The notes under the pieces were generated by a model. The model was not told the origin of the DNA. It did not search any database and worked only from the letters and a program-made list of their open reading frames with translations. Below, piece after piece: positions 25,130-32,608 of a stretch of DNA of 64,000 nt. Each line of letters starts with the position of its first letter. Position 1 is the stretch's first letter. A program made the position numbers and the translations under genes. The stretch is from an uncultured Roseateles sp. (GTDB lineage: Bacteria; Pseudomonadota; Gammaproteobacteria; Burkholderiales; Burkholderiaceae_C), in NCBI RefSeq assembly GCF_945956965.1, contig NZ_CAMFJS010000026.1, forward strand, positions 1 to 64,000, read 5' to 3'.

Positions 25130-25975
25130 TTAACGCCAAACGTAGCCAAGGCCAAGCAAGACGTCGTAGCGGGCTCTTTGTTGTACCAGGGGGCTGTTCT
25201 TGATCGCGTCGGAAAACACATCTGCGCTCAAAATTCCGCCGATCAGCCACTGCGGATTGATCCGGTAGGACGCGACCAAACTGGGTACCAGGGACCATGC
25301 ATGTCCCACTTGATAGGCCGGCCGCCCAGGCGCGGCCTCGGGTGCGGAGACGCCGCCGAAGTAGTAGTTGGCCAGTCTGTCTTGGCGCCACATTGCGCCC
25401 AAGCTGGGCATGAGCATCCAGTTTTCATGCACCAAGGGCGCCGACCAGTTGAAAAGCAACTCCGTGCCTTTGCTGCGGCCGCTCACATCGCTGCTGAAGC
25501 GGGCGGTCCAGAGGCCAAAGTCGCTGGCTAAGCCCAGGCCCAAACCGGCTTCCAGCTGGCCCTTGCGTTTGTCCAAGCCATTCCATTTGGCTGTATCCGC
25601 CGGATCGAGATTGCCTAAACGCAGTCTGACGCGGCCATAGAACTGCATGGATCCCTGGCGCGCAAAAGTATAGAAAGCGCGGTCCCCCAGATACATCCAG
25701 TCCTTGCCGATGTAGATGCCACCGGGGATGGGCAGCGTTGTATTGCTGCCATCTTTATAGACGGAGGAGCCGGTGTACGCGACGCCGCCTAGCGTCCAAC
25801 CGCCCGGCACCGGCGAGCGTTCGGTATCACCCAAGATGGACTTGATGGCCAGCAATTCATCGGCATGCGCGCCCGACATCAGGCCGCTGAGGCCAAGGGT
25901 TAGCGCGGCTAAAAATGAAGGGCGGCGACAGGCCGCGAGGTCCTGTGGGCTGGGGGTGGCTGTGAAGGTGCGCAT
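25130..25975 (-). CDS. MipA/OmpV-family outer-membrane protein
   Basis: Outer-membrane barrel of the MipA/OmpV family, some members of which scaffold peptidoglycan synthases and hydrolases. The signal region runs to GLSGLMSGAHA before DELLAIK. The mature protein opens with GGWTLGGVAYTGSSVYKDG and continues with barrel-like alternating strands (FYGRVRLRLGNLDPADTAKW, then LGLGLASDFG, FNWSAPLVHENWMLMPSLG). It ends RARYDVLLGLGYVWR, a family hallmark with a terminal aromatic-basic pair. 281 aa. Divergent from the cytochrome gene over a 446-base gap. Confidence 0.87.
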   Translation of the reverse strand: MRTFTATPSPQDLAACRRPSFLAALTLGLSGLMSGAHADELLAIKSILGDTERSPVPGGWTLGGVAYTGSSVYKDGSNTTLPIPGGIYIGKDWMYLGDRAFYTFARQGSMQFYGRVRLRLGNLDPADTAKWNGLDKRKGQLEAGLGLGLASDFGLWTARFSSDVSGRSKGTELLFNWSAPLVHENWMLMPSLGAMWRQDRLANYYFGGVSAPEAAPGRPAYQVGHAWSLVPSLVASYRINPQWLIGGILSADVFSDAIKNSPLVQQRARYDVLLGLGYVWR

Positions 25976-26421
25976 TGGCCTTGGGTGTCGTGATGAGTAA
26001 AGGCGCTCGCCCGAGGGGGACTTGCTCAGCTCGGAAAAGGCCTTGAATGGGTTGTGAGCAGCGCGTGTGCGCTCGCAGCATCAGATGCAGGTCTGGCGAA
26101 ATGGTAAGGCGGTTTCGCCGTCTTCCTGGCGCCTTTCGGCGGTGGGTATTTACGGTCGGCTGGCCATCAAGGTTTGAGCAAGCCATGCTGAGCAGGCGCA
26201 AGCGCAGCGCCGCTAGCGCCCGCGCCTTTGGTCCTTGGGATCGCCCTGCGCGTAGGCGGCGAAGTGCCGAAGCTGGCGACGGCCTCTGGCCTCCGCAAAG
26301 ACCTCTGCAAGTCCTGGTGTGTGGATGGGCCAGTGCCGCGGCCAACATGATCTTGATCAATCCCAAGCCTCATGCGCGGGCCACAATGGCTGCACGCCAT
26401 CACAAGCAGGAGGACGTCGAG
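25976..26421. other. 446-base gap without a gene
   Basis: Open frames exist on both strands but have improbable Arg-rich composition, no ribosome sites and no recognisable domains. I judge the stretch non-coding. It holds the promoter regions of the divergent MipA-like and cytochrome genes, including a candidate FNR/Anr box at 26347-26360. Short GC-rich inverted segments lie around 26105-26150. Confidence 0.6.
26347..26387 (+). promoter_or_regulatory. Candidate FNR/Anr-type box and promoter for cytochrome c
   Basis: ATGAT-CTTG-ATCAA at 26347-26360 matches the TTGAT-N4-ATCAA consensus at 9 of 10 positions. A weak -10 (CACAAT, 26382-26387) puts transcription start near 26394. The box would then be centred at about -41, the class II activator position. 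It lies 62 bases upstream of the cytochrome ATG. Confidence 0.5.
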
Positions 26422-26928
26422 ATGAATGCTCAAGCAGCCACCCATTCCTTCAATCGCCAAGTACCGCCGCTTCGTCGCGGCCTCAGTGCCGCGCTGGTGC
26501 TGAGCGCGCTCTCGGCCCTGCTGCTTGGCGGCTGTGCCATTGAATTTCAAAACAAACAGGGGGCCAAAGAAATTGCCGAGGCGGCCAAGTTGCCGGGCTC
26601 GGTGGCGACCGGCTGGCGCGTGTTTCAGGACAACTGTGCGGCCTGCCATGGCGCAGCGGCCACGGGCACGGTCAAAGCCCCAGATTTGCTGCCGCGTGTG
26701 CGAGAGATGGGGGCGGATCGTTTTACCAATCTGGTGCTGAAGCGCTATGACTGGTCGGCATCCACCGGGAGTGGCAATGCGGCTGGTTTAAGCACTCGCC
26801 CGATCGGCCAGGCTCTCATGCCGGCCTGGCAAAGTGACCCGGTGGTGAATGCCCATATCGTCGATCTGTACGCTTATCTGAGCGCACGCTCGGAAGGCAC
26901 GCAAGGGCCGGGGCAGCCCTTGCGCTAG
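26422..26928 (+). CDS. Lipoprotein cytochrome c, single haem
   Basis: Membrane-anchored periplasmic c-type cytochrome. The N-terminus is a lipoprotein signal with lipobox LLGG before Cys38. The haem site is Cys72-Ala-Ala-Cys75-His76, and Met133 in ALMPAW is the probable sixth ligand. The fold is class I (WRVFQDNCAACHG at one end, VDLYAYLSARSEG at the other). 168 aa. ATG 26422 has AGGAGG at about 26408-26413. The electron partner is unknown; a possible FNR-type box upstream suggests expression at low oxygen. Confidence 0.88.
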   Translation: MNAQAATHSFNRQVPPLRRGLSAALVLSALSALLLGGCAIEFQNKQGAKEIAEAAKLPGSVATGWRVFQDNCAACHGAAATGTVKAPDLLPRVREMGADRFTNLVLKRYDWSASTGSGNAAGLSTRPIGQALMPAWQSDPVVNAHIVDLYAYLSARSEGTQGPGQPLR

Positions 26929-26944
26929 CCTTGCCTCCATCCAA

Positions 26945-27454
26945 TCAGGGCGTCACGATGCCCAGCAATTCCACTTCAAAGACCAGCGGCGTGTTGGGTG
27001 GAATCTCGCCGCCACCAGCGCCGCGCTCGCCGTAAGCCAGGTTCGACGGGCAGTGCAGCAGGGCCTTGCCGCCCACTTGCATCAGTTGAACGCCTTCGGT
27101 CCAGCATTTGATGACGCGGGACAGCGGGAACTCCGCCGGCACGCCGCGCTTCAAGGAACTGTCGAACTCGCGGCCGTCCAGGAAGCGGCCGACATAGTGC
27201 ACCCGCACCTTGTCAGCAGCCGTGGGGTGTGCGCCCGTACCCACTTTCAGCGGCTCGTAGCGGATGCCCGAGGCCGTGGTCAGCGGCTGCGCCGCACTTG
27301 CAGGCGCGGCCGAGGGGGTGCTCGCGGCTTGGGTCGGCGCGGAGGCTGGCGTTGCGGCGGTCTTGGCCGTGTTTTTGGCGGCGGCAGCGGGCTCCAGCAC
27401 AGCAAAGCTGCCGAGCGACAAAGCCAGAGCGAGGAAAAGACTTGTCTTGGTCAT
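26945..27454 (-). CDS. Exported FKBP-type peptidyl-prolyl isomerase
   Basis: Periplasmic prolyl isomerase. The signal peptide is MTKTSLFLALALSLGSFAVL followed by EPAAAA. An Ala/Pro/Thr-rich linker to about residue 60 precedes one FKBP domain. That domain has VRVHYVGRFLDGREFDSSL, VIKCWTEGVQLMQVGGKALLHCP and the final TPLVFEVELLGI, all standard. Two cysteines (CWTEG, LHCP) replace the more usual residues and could form a disulfide. 169 aa. Convergent with the cytochrome gene, only 16 bases apart. Confidence 0.93.
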   Translation of the reverse strand: MTKTSLFLALALSLGSFAVLEPAAAAKNTAKTAATPASAPTQAASTPSAAPASAAQPLTTASGIRYEPLKVGTGAHPTAADKVRVHYVGRFLDGREFDSSLKRGVPAEFPLSRVIKCWTEGVQLMQVGGKALLHCPSNLAYGERGAGGGEIPPNTPLVFEVELLGIVTP

Positions 27455-27503
27455 GAAGGATGGCTTGAAAATAAAGCGCCATCATCGCAGCCTCGGAGCA
27501 GGC

Positions 27504-27571
27504 CTGACGCCTTAGGCCTTAGGCCTTAGGCCTTAGGCCTTAGGCCTAAGGCCTAAGGCCTAAGGCGTCAG
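27504..27571. repeat. 68-base long palindrome made of CCTTAGG heptamers
   Basis: Five tandem CCTTAGG units (27510-27544) are followed by three in the opposite orientation, CCTAAGG (27545-27565). Perfect outer arms are formed by CTGACG and CGTCAG. Each arm is 27 bases, identical when inverted, with 14 bases between. It lies between the FKBP gene start and the flavoprotein gene stop. It would fold into a very stable hairpin or cruciform. Confidence 0.97.
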
Positions 27572-27597
27572 CGATGGCCGCGCTTGGCGGCAGCCCA

Positions 27598-29181
27598 TCA
27601 CCGAGGCTTGCCGGCGATCACGGCGGCCACCTCGACGCCGCGCGTGTAAGCCTCTTCGAAAACCGAATAGCCGGCCAGATCGCTGTGCGCAAAATGCAGC
27701 CGGCCTTGCGGGCGCCGCAAGGCCGCCAAGCTGCTGGCGCCGCGCAAGCCTGGCACGGGGATGCTCATCGCATGGCCCCAGCGCATCAGGTCGGCGCGCA
27801 ACAGTTGCTTGGGCAGATCGGGGTGAACCTGGCTGAGTTCGGCCAGCACCTGGCCCAGCCAGGGGCGCCAGTCGCCTTGCAGCAGCTCAGCGCGGCGAGC
27901 CTCAGGCAGGGCCCAGTAGGCCGTCAGCACGGTGGCGCCGCTCTGCGGCGACAGGCTTTGGTGCATGGCATCCACATAACCCAAGGCCTGGCTGCCGTAG
28001 ACCACATTGTCCCAAGATGGCGGCGCGCCAATGCGTTGCAGCAAGGGTGCGCCGACGTGCAGATTGGCGACCAACCACGGGGCATAACGCAAGATTTGGC
28101 TGGCATCGCGCAGCGGCGCCAAAGCGCCAGCCAGCAGCCGGTTGGCGATGAAGAGCGGCGTGGCCAACACCACCTGTTGAGCCGCCCACACCTCGGGGCT
28201 TTGCGTGGCCTCGTTCCAGGCCTGCACCTGAACCTGATGTTTGTCGGGGCTGATGCGCAGCACCGTGCGGCCGCTGTGCAATTGGGCTTGTAGGCCAGCG
28301 CTCAAGGCCTCGGTCAGATAGCCATTGCCTTGCGGCCAGGTCAGCACTGGCTCGCGCTCTTGGGTGCTATCACCAGGCGGGTGAAAGCCGTGGCGGCTGG
28401 CGAAATAGTGCAGGCCGGCCCAGGCCGAGACGGTGGTTAGGCCGGCACCAAAGTCATCGCGGCAGCAGTAGTCCAAATACCAAAACAGCTGAGCATCATC
28501 CAAGCCTTGGCTTTGCAGCCAGGTGGCGAAGCTTTGCTTGTCCAGCTCGGCGTGGGCTGGTGTCCAGCCCGCGCGGTGGCAGGGGATGCTGAAGCGCAGC
28601 CGCCGTTGCACGGCGTCCACCGCCGCCTCAAAGCGCTGGTATTGCTCGCGGGTGCTGGGCGTGAGTGCAGGTGGCAGCAAACCCTCATGCCATTGGCCTT
28701 GAAAGAACAAGCGCTCTTGCGGGCTATGGCAAAGATGGCGCTCCTCGTAGACCGGGCGGCCAAGTACTTGTCGCACCAGGCCCAGCTCTTCCAGCAGTTG
28801 GTAGACCTCGGGGCTGTCTCGGCCCGGCACGGGCAAGTAGTGCGCGCCCAAGGGGCAAGCCATGCCGCCCATCTGATGGCCGCGGCTATTGCCGCCAGCG
28901 CGGTCCTCCAGTTCCAGCAGCACCACATCGTCATGCTTGGCACCAACCAAGGCGCGCGCGCAGGCAAGACCTGACACGCCGCCTCCGATGATGAGGGTCT
29001 GGCAGCGCTTGACAGGGGCGGCGGTGAAGTCGGGCAGGGCCGCGCGCAGGCGATGGCCGCGCGAGGCCGAGGCGCCGACCCAGCCCCCGGCCACTTCGGT
29101 CGAGGGGGCTTGGCAGGCGCCGAGCAGCGCCGAGCCGGCGCCTAGCAAAAGGCTGCGGCGCTTCAATGCACCTTGCCCCAT
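27598..29181 (-). CDS. Tat-lipoprotein FAD-dependent amine-oxidase-like protein
   Basis: Flavoprotein of the amine oxidase/protoporphyrinogen oxidase fold. The N-terminus combines a twin-arginine (Arg8-Arg9) with a lipobox LLGA before Cys23, so the folded FAD protein is expected to be exported by Tat and lipid-anchored. The dinucleotide motif IIGGGVSGLACARAL is near residue 63, followed by LLELEDRAGGNSR. The C-terminal FAD signature is FAHSDLAGYSVFEEAYTRGVEVA. 527 aa. Its start overlaps the aminopropyltransferase stop by 19 bases, implying tight coupling. Oxidation of a polyamine is a reasonable guess from context, not shown by sequence. Confidence 0.87.
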   Translation of the reverse strand: MGQGALKRRSLLLGAGSALLGACQAPSTEVAGGWVGASASRGHRLRAALPDFTAAPVKRCQTLIIGGGVSGLACARALVGAKHDDVVLLELEDRAGGNSRGHQMGGMACPLGAHYLPVPGRDSPEVYQLLEELGLVRQVLGRPVYEERHLCHSPQERLFFQGQWHEGLLPPALTPSTREQYQRFEAAVDAVQRRLRFSIPCHRAGWTPAHAELDKQSFATWLQSQGLDDAQLFWYLDYCCRDDFGAGLTTVSAWAGLHYFASRHGFHPPGDSTQEREPVLTWPQGNGYLTEALSAGLQAQLHSGRTVLRISPDKHQVQVQAWNEATQSPEVWAAQQVVLATPLFIANRLLAGALAPLRDASQILRYAPWLVANLHVGAPLLQRIGAPPSWDNVVYGSQALGYVDAMHQSLSPQSGATVLTAYWALPEARRAELLQGDWRPWLGQVLAELSQVHPDLPKQLLRADLMRWGHAMSIPVPGLRGASSLAALRRPQGRLHFAHSDLAGYSVFEEAYTRGVEVAAVIAGKPR

Positions 29182-30773
29182 TCGGCCTCGAATTCATGCA
29201 CCAAGGCCTGATTCGACAAGCGGTTCACGTCCGTGGGCAGCCGCGCCATATCGGGCGGAAAGTTCATCAGCGCCGGCAGGCCCGCCAGGTTCAAAAAGCG
29301 CAGCCCGCTCGGCAGCGTGCGTGGCGTGGCAAAAGGGCGGCGCGAGGCGAGCACAAAACCCCATTCGCCAAAGCTGGGCACATGGGCGTGGTAGGGCGTG
29401 GTGCTGAAACCCACCGCCTCCAGCGTGTTCACCACGGTCCAGAAGCTGCGGCGCGCAATCAGCGGCGAGGTGGTTTGCACGACGGCATAGCCGCCGGCAC
29501 TGAGGTGCTGGTCCACCAATTGGTAAAAGCTGGTGGTGTAGAGCTTGCCCAGGGCGAAATTGCTGGGGTCGGGGAAGTCGATGATGATGACGTCGAAGAT
29601 CAGCGCCGGGTTTTGCTCCAGCCAGCCAAAGGCATCGGCGTTAACGATTTTCAGCTTGGGGCTCAAGAGCGCATCGGCATTGAGCTGGCGCAGCAAGGGC
29701 AGGCTGGCGAAGAGCTTCGTCATATGCGGGTCCAGCTCCACCAGGGTGACACTTTCCACCGAGGGGTAGCGCAGCACCTCGCGCACCGCCATGCCATCGC
29801 CGCCGCCTAGCACCAACACCTTTTTCGGCGCGCCGTGGCCGGCCATGGCCGGGTGCACTAAGGCTTCGTGATAGCGGTATTCATCTTTGGAGTGGAACTG
29901 CAGATTGCCGTTCAGAAACAGGCGCACGCCGCCATTGCCGGCGGTGACGACGACGCGCTGATAGTCCGAGCTTTCACGCACGATGATGTGCTCGCCGTAA
30001 AAGCGGTCTTCTGCCCAACTGCTCAGCCGGTCGGCGCCCAACATGGCTGCGCTGAGTACCAGCAAGCTCAGCACGCAAGCCCAGGCGTGGCTTTTGAATG
30101 CCCGCAACTCATGGCGAAACAGCAGCAGTGCCCACACCGCCACCAACACATTCAGCAGGCCGAAGAACAAGCCGGTGCGCACCAGGCCCAGATGCGGCAC
30201 CAGCAGCAGCGGGAATGCCAGTGCCACCACCAGGGCGCCGAGGTAGTCAAAGGTCAGCACCTGCGAGACCAGATCGCGCAAGGCATAGCGCTGGCTGAAG
30301 TGCTTTTTGAGGATGCGCATCACCAGCGGAATCTCCAGCCCCACCAGCGCGCCCACCAGCAGCACCAGGCCGTAAAGCAGCACGCGAAAGGCACTTTGTT
30401 GGCCGGGCGGCAGCAGGCTGTGGGCGGCGAACAGAGCGGCCGGCATCAGCCCGCCGATCACGCCCACCAGCAGCTCAATTTTTAGGAACTGGGCGATCAG
30501 CTGGCGCTCCACAAAACGGCTGAGCCAGGAGCCTATGCCCATCGCAAACAGATAGGTGCCGATGATGGTGGAGAACTGCAGGATGGAGTCGCCGAGCAAG
30601 TAACTCGCCAGCGCACCGGCTGCCAACTCATACACCAGGCCGCAGGCGGCGATGACGAAAACGCTGGCGAGCAGCAGCAGCTCAGGCAGAGAAATTGAGC
30701 CGCCCGGGGGCTGGGAATGATCCGTGTGGGAGGGGGTAGCGGCGGATGGCAATGGAGCGGCGGGGCGAGTCAT
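29163..30773 (-). CDS. Membrane-fused polyamine aminopropyltransferase (SpeE-like)
   Basis: Spermidine-synthase-like enzyme fused to an N-terminal membrane domain of about seven helices (residues about 30-245). The catalytic half retains key features. FLNGNLQFHSKDEYRYHE matches the substrate gate of SpeE, VLGGGDGMAVREVL binds decarboxylated AdoMet, LVELDP holds its ribose, and IIIDFPDPSN carries the catalytic aspartate. The ATG at 30773 gives 536 aa; a longer start at 30812 is less likely. It sits between the PA2778-like gene and the flavoprotein. Substrate unknown; the donor would come from the AdoMet decarboxylase at 19646. Confidence 0.9.
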   Translation of the reverse strand: MTRPAAPLPSAATPSHTDHSQPPGGSISLPELLLLASVFVIAACGLVYELAAGALASYLLGDSILQFSTIIGTYLFAMGIGSWLSRFVERQLIAQFLKIELLVGVIGGLMPAALFAAHSLLPPGQQSAFRVLLYGLVLLVGALVGLEIPLVMRILKKHFSQRYALRDLVSQVLTFDYLGALVVALAFPLLLVPHLGLVRTGLFFGLLNVLVAVWALLLFRHELRAFKSHAWACVLSLLVLSAAMLGADRLSSWAEDRFYGEHIIVRESSDYQRVVVTAGNGGVRLFLNGNLQFHSKDEYRYHEALVHPAMAGHGAPKKVLVLGGGDGMAVREVLRYPSVESVTLVELDPHMTKLFASLPLLRQLNADALLSPKLKIVNADAFGWLEQNPALIFDVIIIDFPDPSNFALGKLYTTSFYQLVDQHLSAGGYAVVQTTSPLIARRSFWTVVNTLEAVGFSTTPYHAHVPSFGEWGFVLASRRPFATPRTLPSGLRFLNLAGLPALMNFPPDMARLPTDVNRLSNQALVHEFEAEWGKVH

Positions 30774-30864
30774 GGGCGCAAGGTTACTGCATGGCCGCGC
30801 GGGTGCCCGCACTGAAGCTTGCGCGTTGAGTCTTTAGTGATTCAGTCTTGCCTTGATGCGAGGC

Positions 30865-31836
30865 TCAAGGCGCTGCGTTCAAGCGGCGCTGCAAATCCTG
30901 GTAGCGGCTCAGCATTGGGCCGCCAATGCTTATGGCCCGGGCGATGGCCTCGCGCGCGGCGGCCATTTGCCCCCGCTCCATCAAGACCTGGGCCAGGTTA
31001 TTCCAGGCATGGGCCGCTCGTGGATGAACTTGGGTTGCACGGCGAAATGCCGCTTCGGCGGCAGCGAGGTCGCCGCTGGCATAGGCGCTGTTTCCCGCGC
31101 CCATTTGCAGCAGCAAGTCATCCGGCCAACGCTGTAGGGCGCGGGCATAGGCGGGTCTTGCGGCGGCGGGGTTCAGGCGCTCCAGCGCGGCGACGGCCGG
31201 GCCAAAGCTGGCGGCCTGGGCGGTGGCGGGGAGCTGATCGGTGGGCAGGGCCAACATGGCCCAATGCGCGCCGCGCGCCCAGGTGCGCTCGAAGGCCGAG
31301 AGCGACATTTCCAGCTGTTCCGTTACGCCCGAGTGCAAGGTGACAGTATTGCGTTCGCGGTCGTAGCCGATCAACACGGCGTAGTGCCAGACCGGGTAGA
31401 TGGGCAGGGACAGGTTTTGAAACACCAGCACCGGGTGGCCAGCGGCCACTTCGGCCAGCACCGCATCCAGGCGTGGCGGCACGAGGTAGGCCGGCAAGCC
31501 CTGGCGGCGCGCCGCCACCAGCATCTCAAGCTGCAGCGAGCCTTGGCGGCCGGGCAGGTAAACCTGAGGCTTGAGCTGCTCCGCCGATACCGTCAAACCG
31601 GCGGACTGCAGCAGCATGGCCAGCGCGGCCGGGCCGCATTCGAATTCTTCTTGGGCGATGAAGGGCGTTTGGGCCAGCAAGACCCGCGCCGGTAGCTCGG
31701 CCGGCCATTGCGCTTGCAGCTCGCGCACCGGCGTGGCTACGCAACCGCTGAGCAGCGGCATCATCATCGTCAGGGCGCCAGCAAGAACAAAGCCCGCCAG
31801 GGCGGGCTTTGTGCGCGTCGATTTGCTGGGGTTCAA
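30865..31836 (-). CDS. PA2778-family cysteine peptidase lipoprotein with TPR repeats, TTG start
   Basis: Lipoprotein (lipobox LLSG before Cys32) with a C39-like papain-fold peptidase domain followed by TPR repeats. The catalytic Cys67 is in EEFECGPAALAML, and the histidine is in WHYAVLIGY. The C-terminal third has two to three TPRs (AYASGDLAAAEAAFRRATQV and neighbours). 323 aa. Translation must start at the TTG at 31836, which overlaps the stop of the PA2779-like gene as TTGA, because the first ATG would leave too short a signal. The PA2779-PA2778 pairing is conserved, supporting a joint role of unknown nature in the envelope. Confidence 0.85.
   Translation of the reverse strand: MNPSKSTRTKPALAGFVLAGALTMMMPLLSGCVATPVRELQAQWPAELPARVLLAQTPFIAQEEFECGPAALAMLLQSAGLTVSAEQLKPQVYLPGRQGSLQLEMLVAARRQGLPAYLVPPRLDAVLAEVAAGHPVLVFQNLSLPIYPVWHYAVLIGYDRERNTVTLHSGVTEQLEMSLSAFERTWARGAHWAMLALPTDQLPATAQAASFGPAVAALERLNPAAARPAYARALQRWPDDLLLQMGAGNSAYASGDLAAAEAAFRRATQVHPRAAHAWNNLAQVLMERGQMAAAREAIARAISIGGPMLSRYQDLQRRLNAAP
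31787..31812. terminator. Terminator-like hairpin inside the PA2778-like signal-peptide codons
   Basis: Perfect 12-base arms ACAAAGCCCGCC (31787-31798) and GGCGGGCTTTGT (31801-31812) separated by two bases. On the reverse strand the stem is followed by a T-rich TTTGTTCTT. It is 21 bases after the PA2779-like stop, yet lies within codons about 8-17 of the next gene. Confidence 0.75.
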
Positions 31837-32231
31837 CGCACCGAGCGGGTGAAGGGGAAGACCTTGGTCAAGCCCAGGATGTCGGTGACCAGCAAGATGA
31901 TGAAGACGGTGAAGATCAGACCCAGCACCTCGCCGCCGGCGGGGGCTTGGGCGATGCGGCCGTCCAGCTGCGCCACTTCGGCTTCGCTCATGGCCTTGAC
32001 GCGTTCCTGGGCGGCTTGGGCGTCCACGCCTTGGCCGACCAGGGCGCGCTGCACATCGCTGCGCTCGAAAAAGGCCTGCACGCGCTCGCGGGCGCTGTCG
32101 CTGGTGGCGGACTCAGCGGAGGCGAGCAAGGCCTCGGTGGGGATGATGTCGGCGTGGGCGCGCATCGGCACGCTCATCAGCGTGCAAGACACCACCAGGG
32201 TGGAAGCGATAAGACGTTGGATCGTGGACAT
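31833..32231 (-). CDS. PA2779-family protein
   Basis: Small exported or membrane protein of the PA2779 family, function unknown. A signal-type N-terminus (MSTIQRLIASTLVVSCTLMS) is followed by AHADIIPTEALLAS. A helical region comes next (DSARERVQAFFERSDVQRAL, VGQGVDAQAAQERVKAMSEAE), then a C-terminal transmembrane helix VLGLIFTVFIILLVTDILGL and a short basic tail. 132 aa from the ATG at 32231. The stop overlaps the next gene's TTG, giving translational coupling with the PA2778-like peptidase. Confidence 0.85.
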   Translation of the reverse strand: MSTIQRLIASTLVVSCTLMSVPMRAHADIIPTEALLASAESATSDSARERVQAFFERSDVQRALVGQGVDAQAAQERVKAMSEAEVAQLDGRIAQAPAGGEVLGLIFTVFIILLVTDILGLTKVFPFTRSVR

Positions 32232-32361
32232 AGGTCGGTGAATCTGGAAAGCGAGGGTCGCCGAGTGTAGGCGGCGCGAAGCGGCGCCACCGCATCGCCT
32301 TACAAACTGATGCACTCTGACCCAGGCTCAACGTTGCCGGCCGGCCTGAGCCAGCGGCAAG

Positions 32362-32586
32362 TCAGCCGTGAATCGCCGCCGCCACGATCTGCCCGATCGA
32401 GATGCACATGGCCGCCACCACGATGGCCAGCGCCACGTTCTTGCGCTCGACGATTTCCTCCCACAGTTTGTAGGGCGTGAGCTTGTCGATGATGATGAAG
32501 CTAACCCAGAACACCAGCACGCCGATCAGGGCGTAGAGGATGGAGCCCAGCACGATGGCGGGCTTGAGCCATTCGAAACCTGTCAT
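32362..32586 (-). CDS. DUF350 (YjfL-like) membrane protein, single unit
   Basis: 74-aa inner-membrane protein with two helices: VLGSILYALIGVLVFWVSFI and, after a basic loop, NVALAIVVAAMCISIGQIVA. The sequence KLTPYKLWEEIVERKNVALA is the DUF350 signature. E. coli YjfL has two such units, so this is a half-size form that would need to dimerise. The ATG at 32586 has AAGGAG just upstream on the reverse strand. The gene is 22 bases downstream of the DUF4178 gene. DUF350 proteins recur beside DUF4178, SPFH and polyamine genes. Confidence 0.88.
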   Translation of the reverse strand: MTGFEWLKPAIVLGSILYALIGVLVFWVSFIIIDKLTPYKLWEEIVERKNVALAIVVAAMCISIGQIVAAAIHG

Positions 32587-32608
32587 TTTGAAATCTCCTT
32601 GCGATGTG

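Noticed and set aside
26047-26421. N-terminal extension of the cytochrome c frame
   Set aside because: Arg-rich, without homology, and the lipoprotein signal with its ribosome site begins at 26422.
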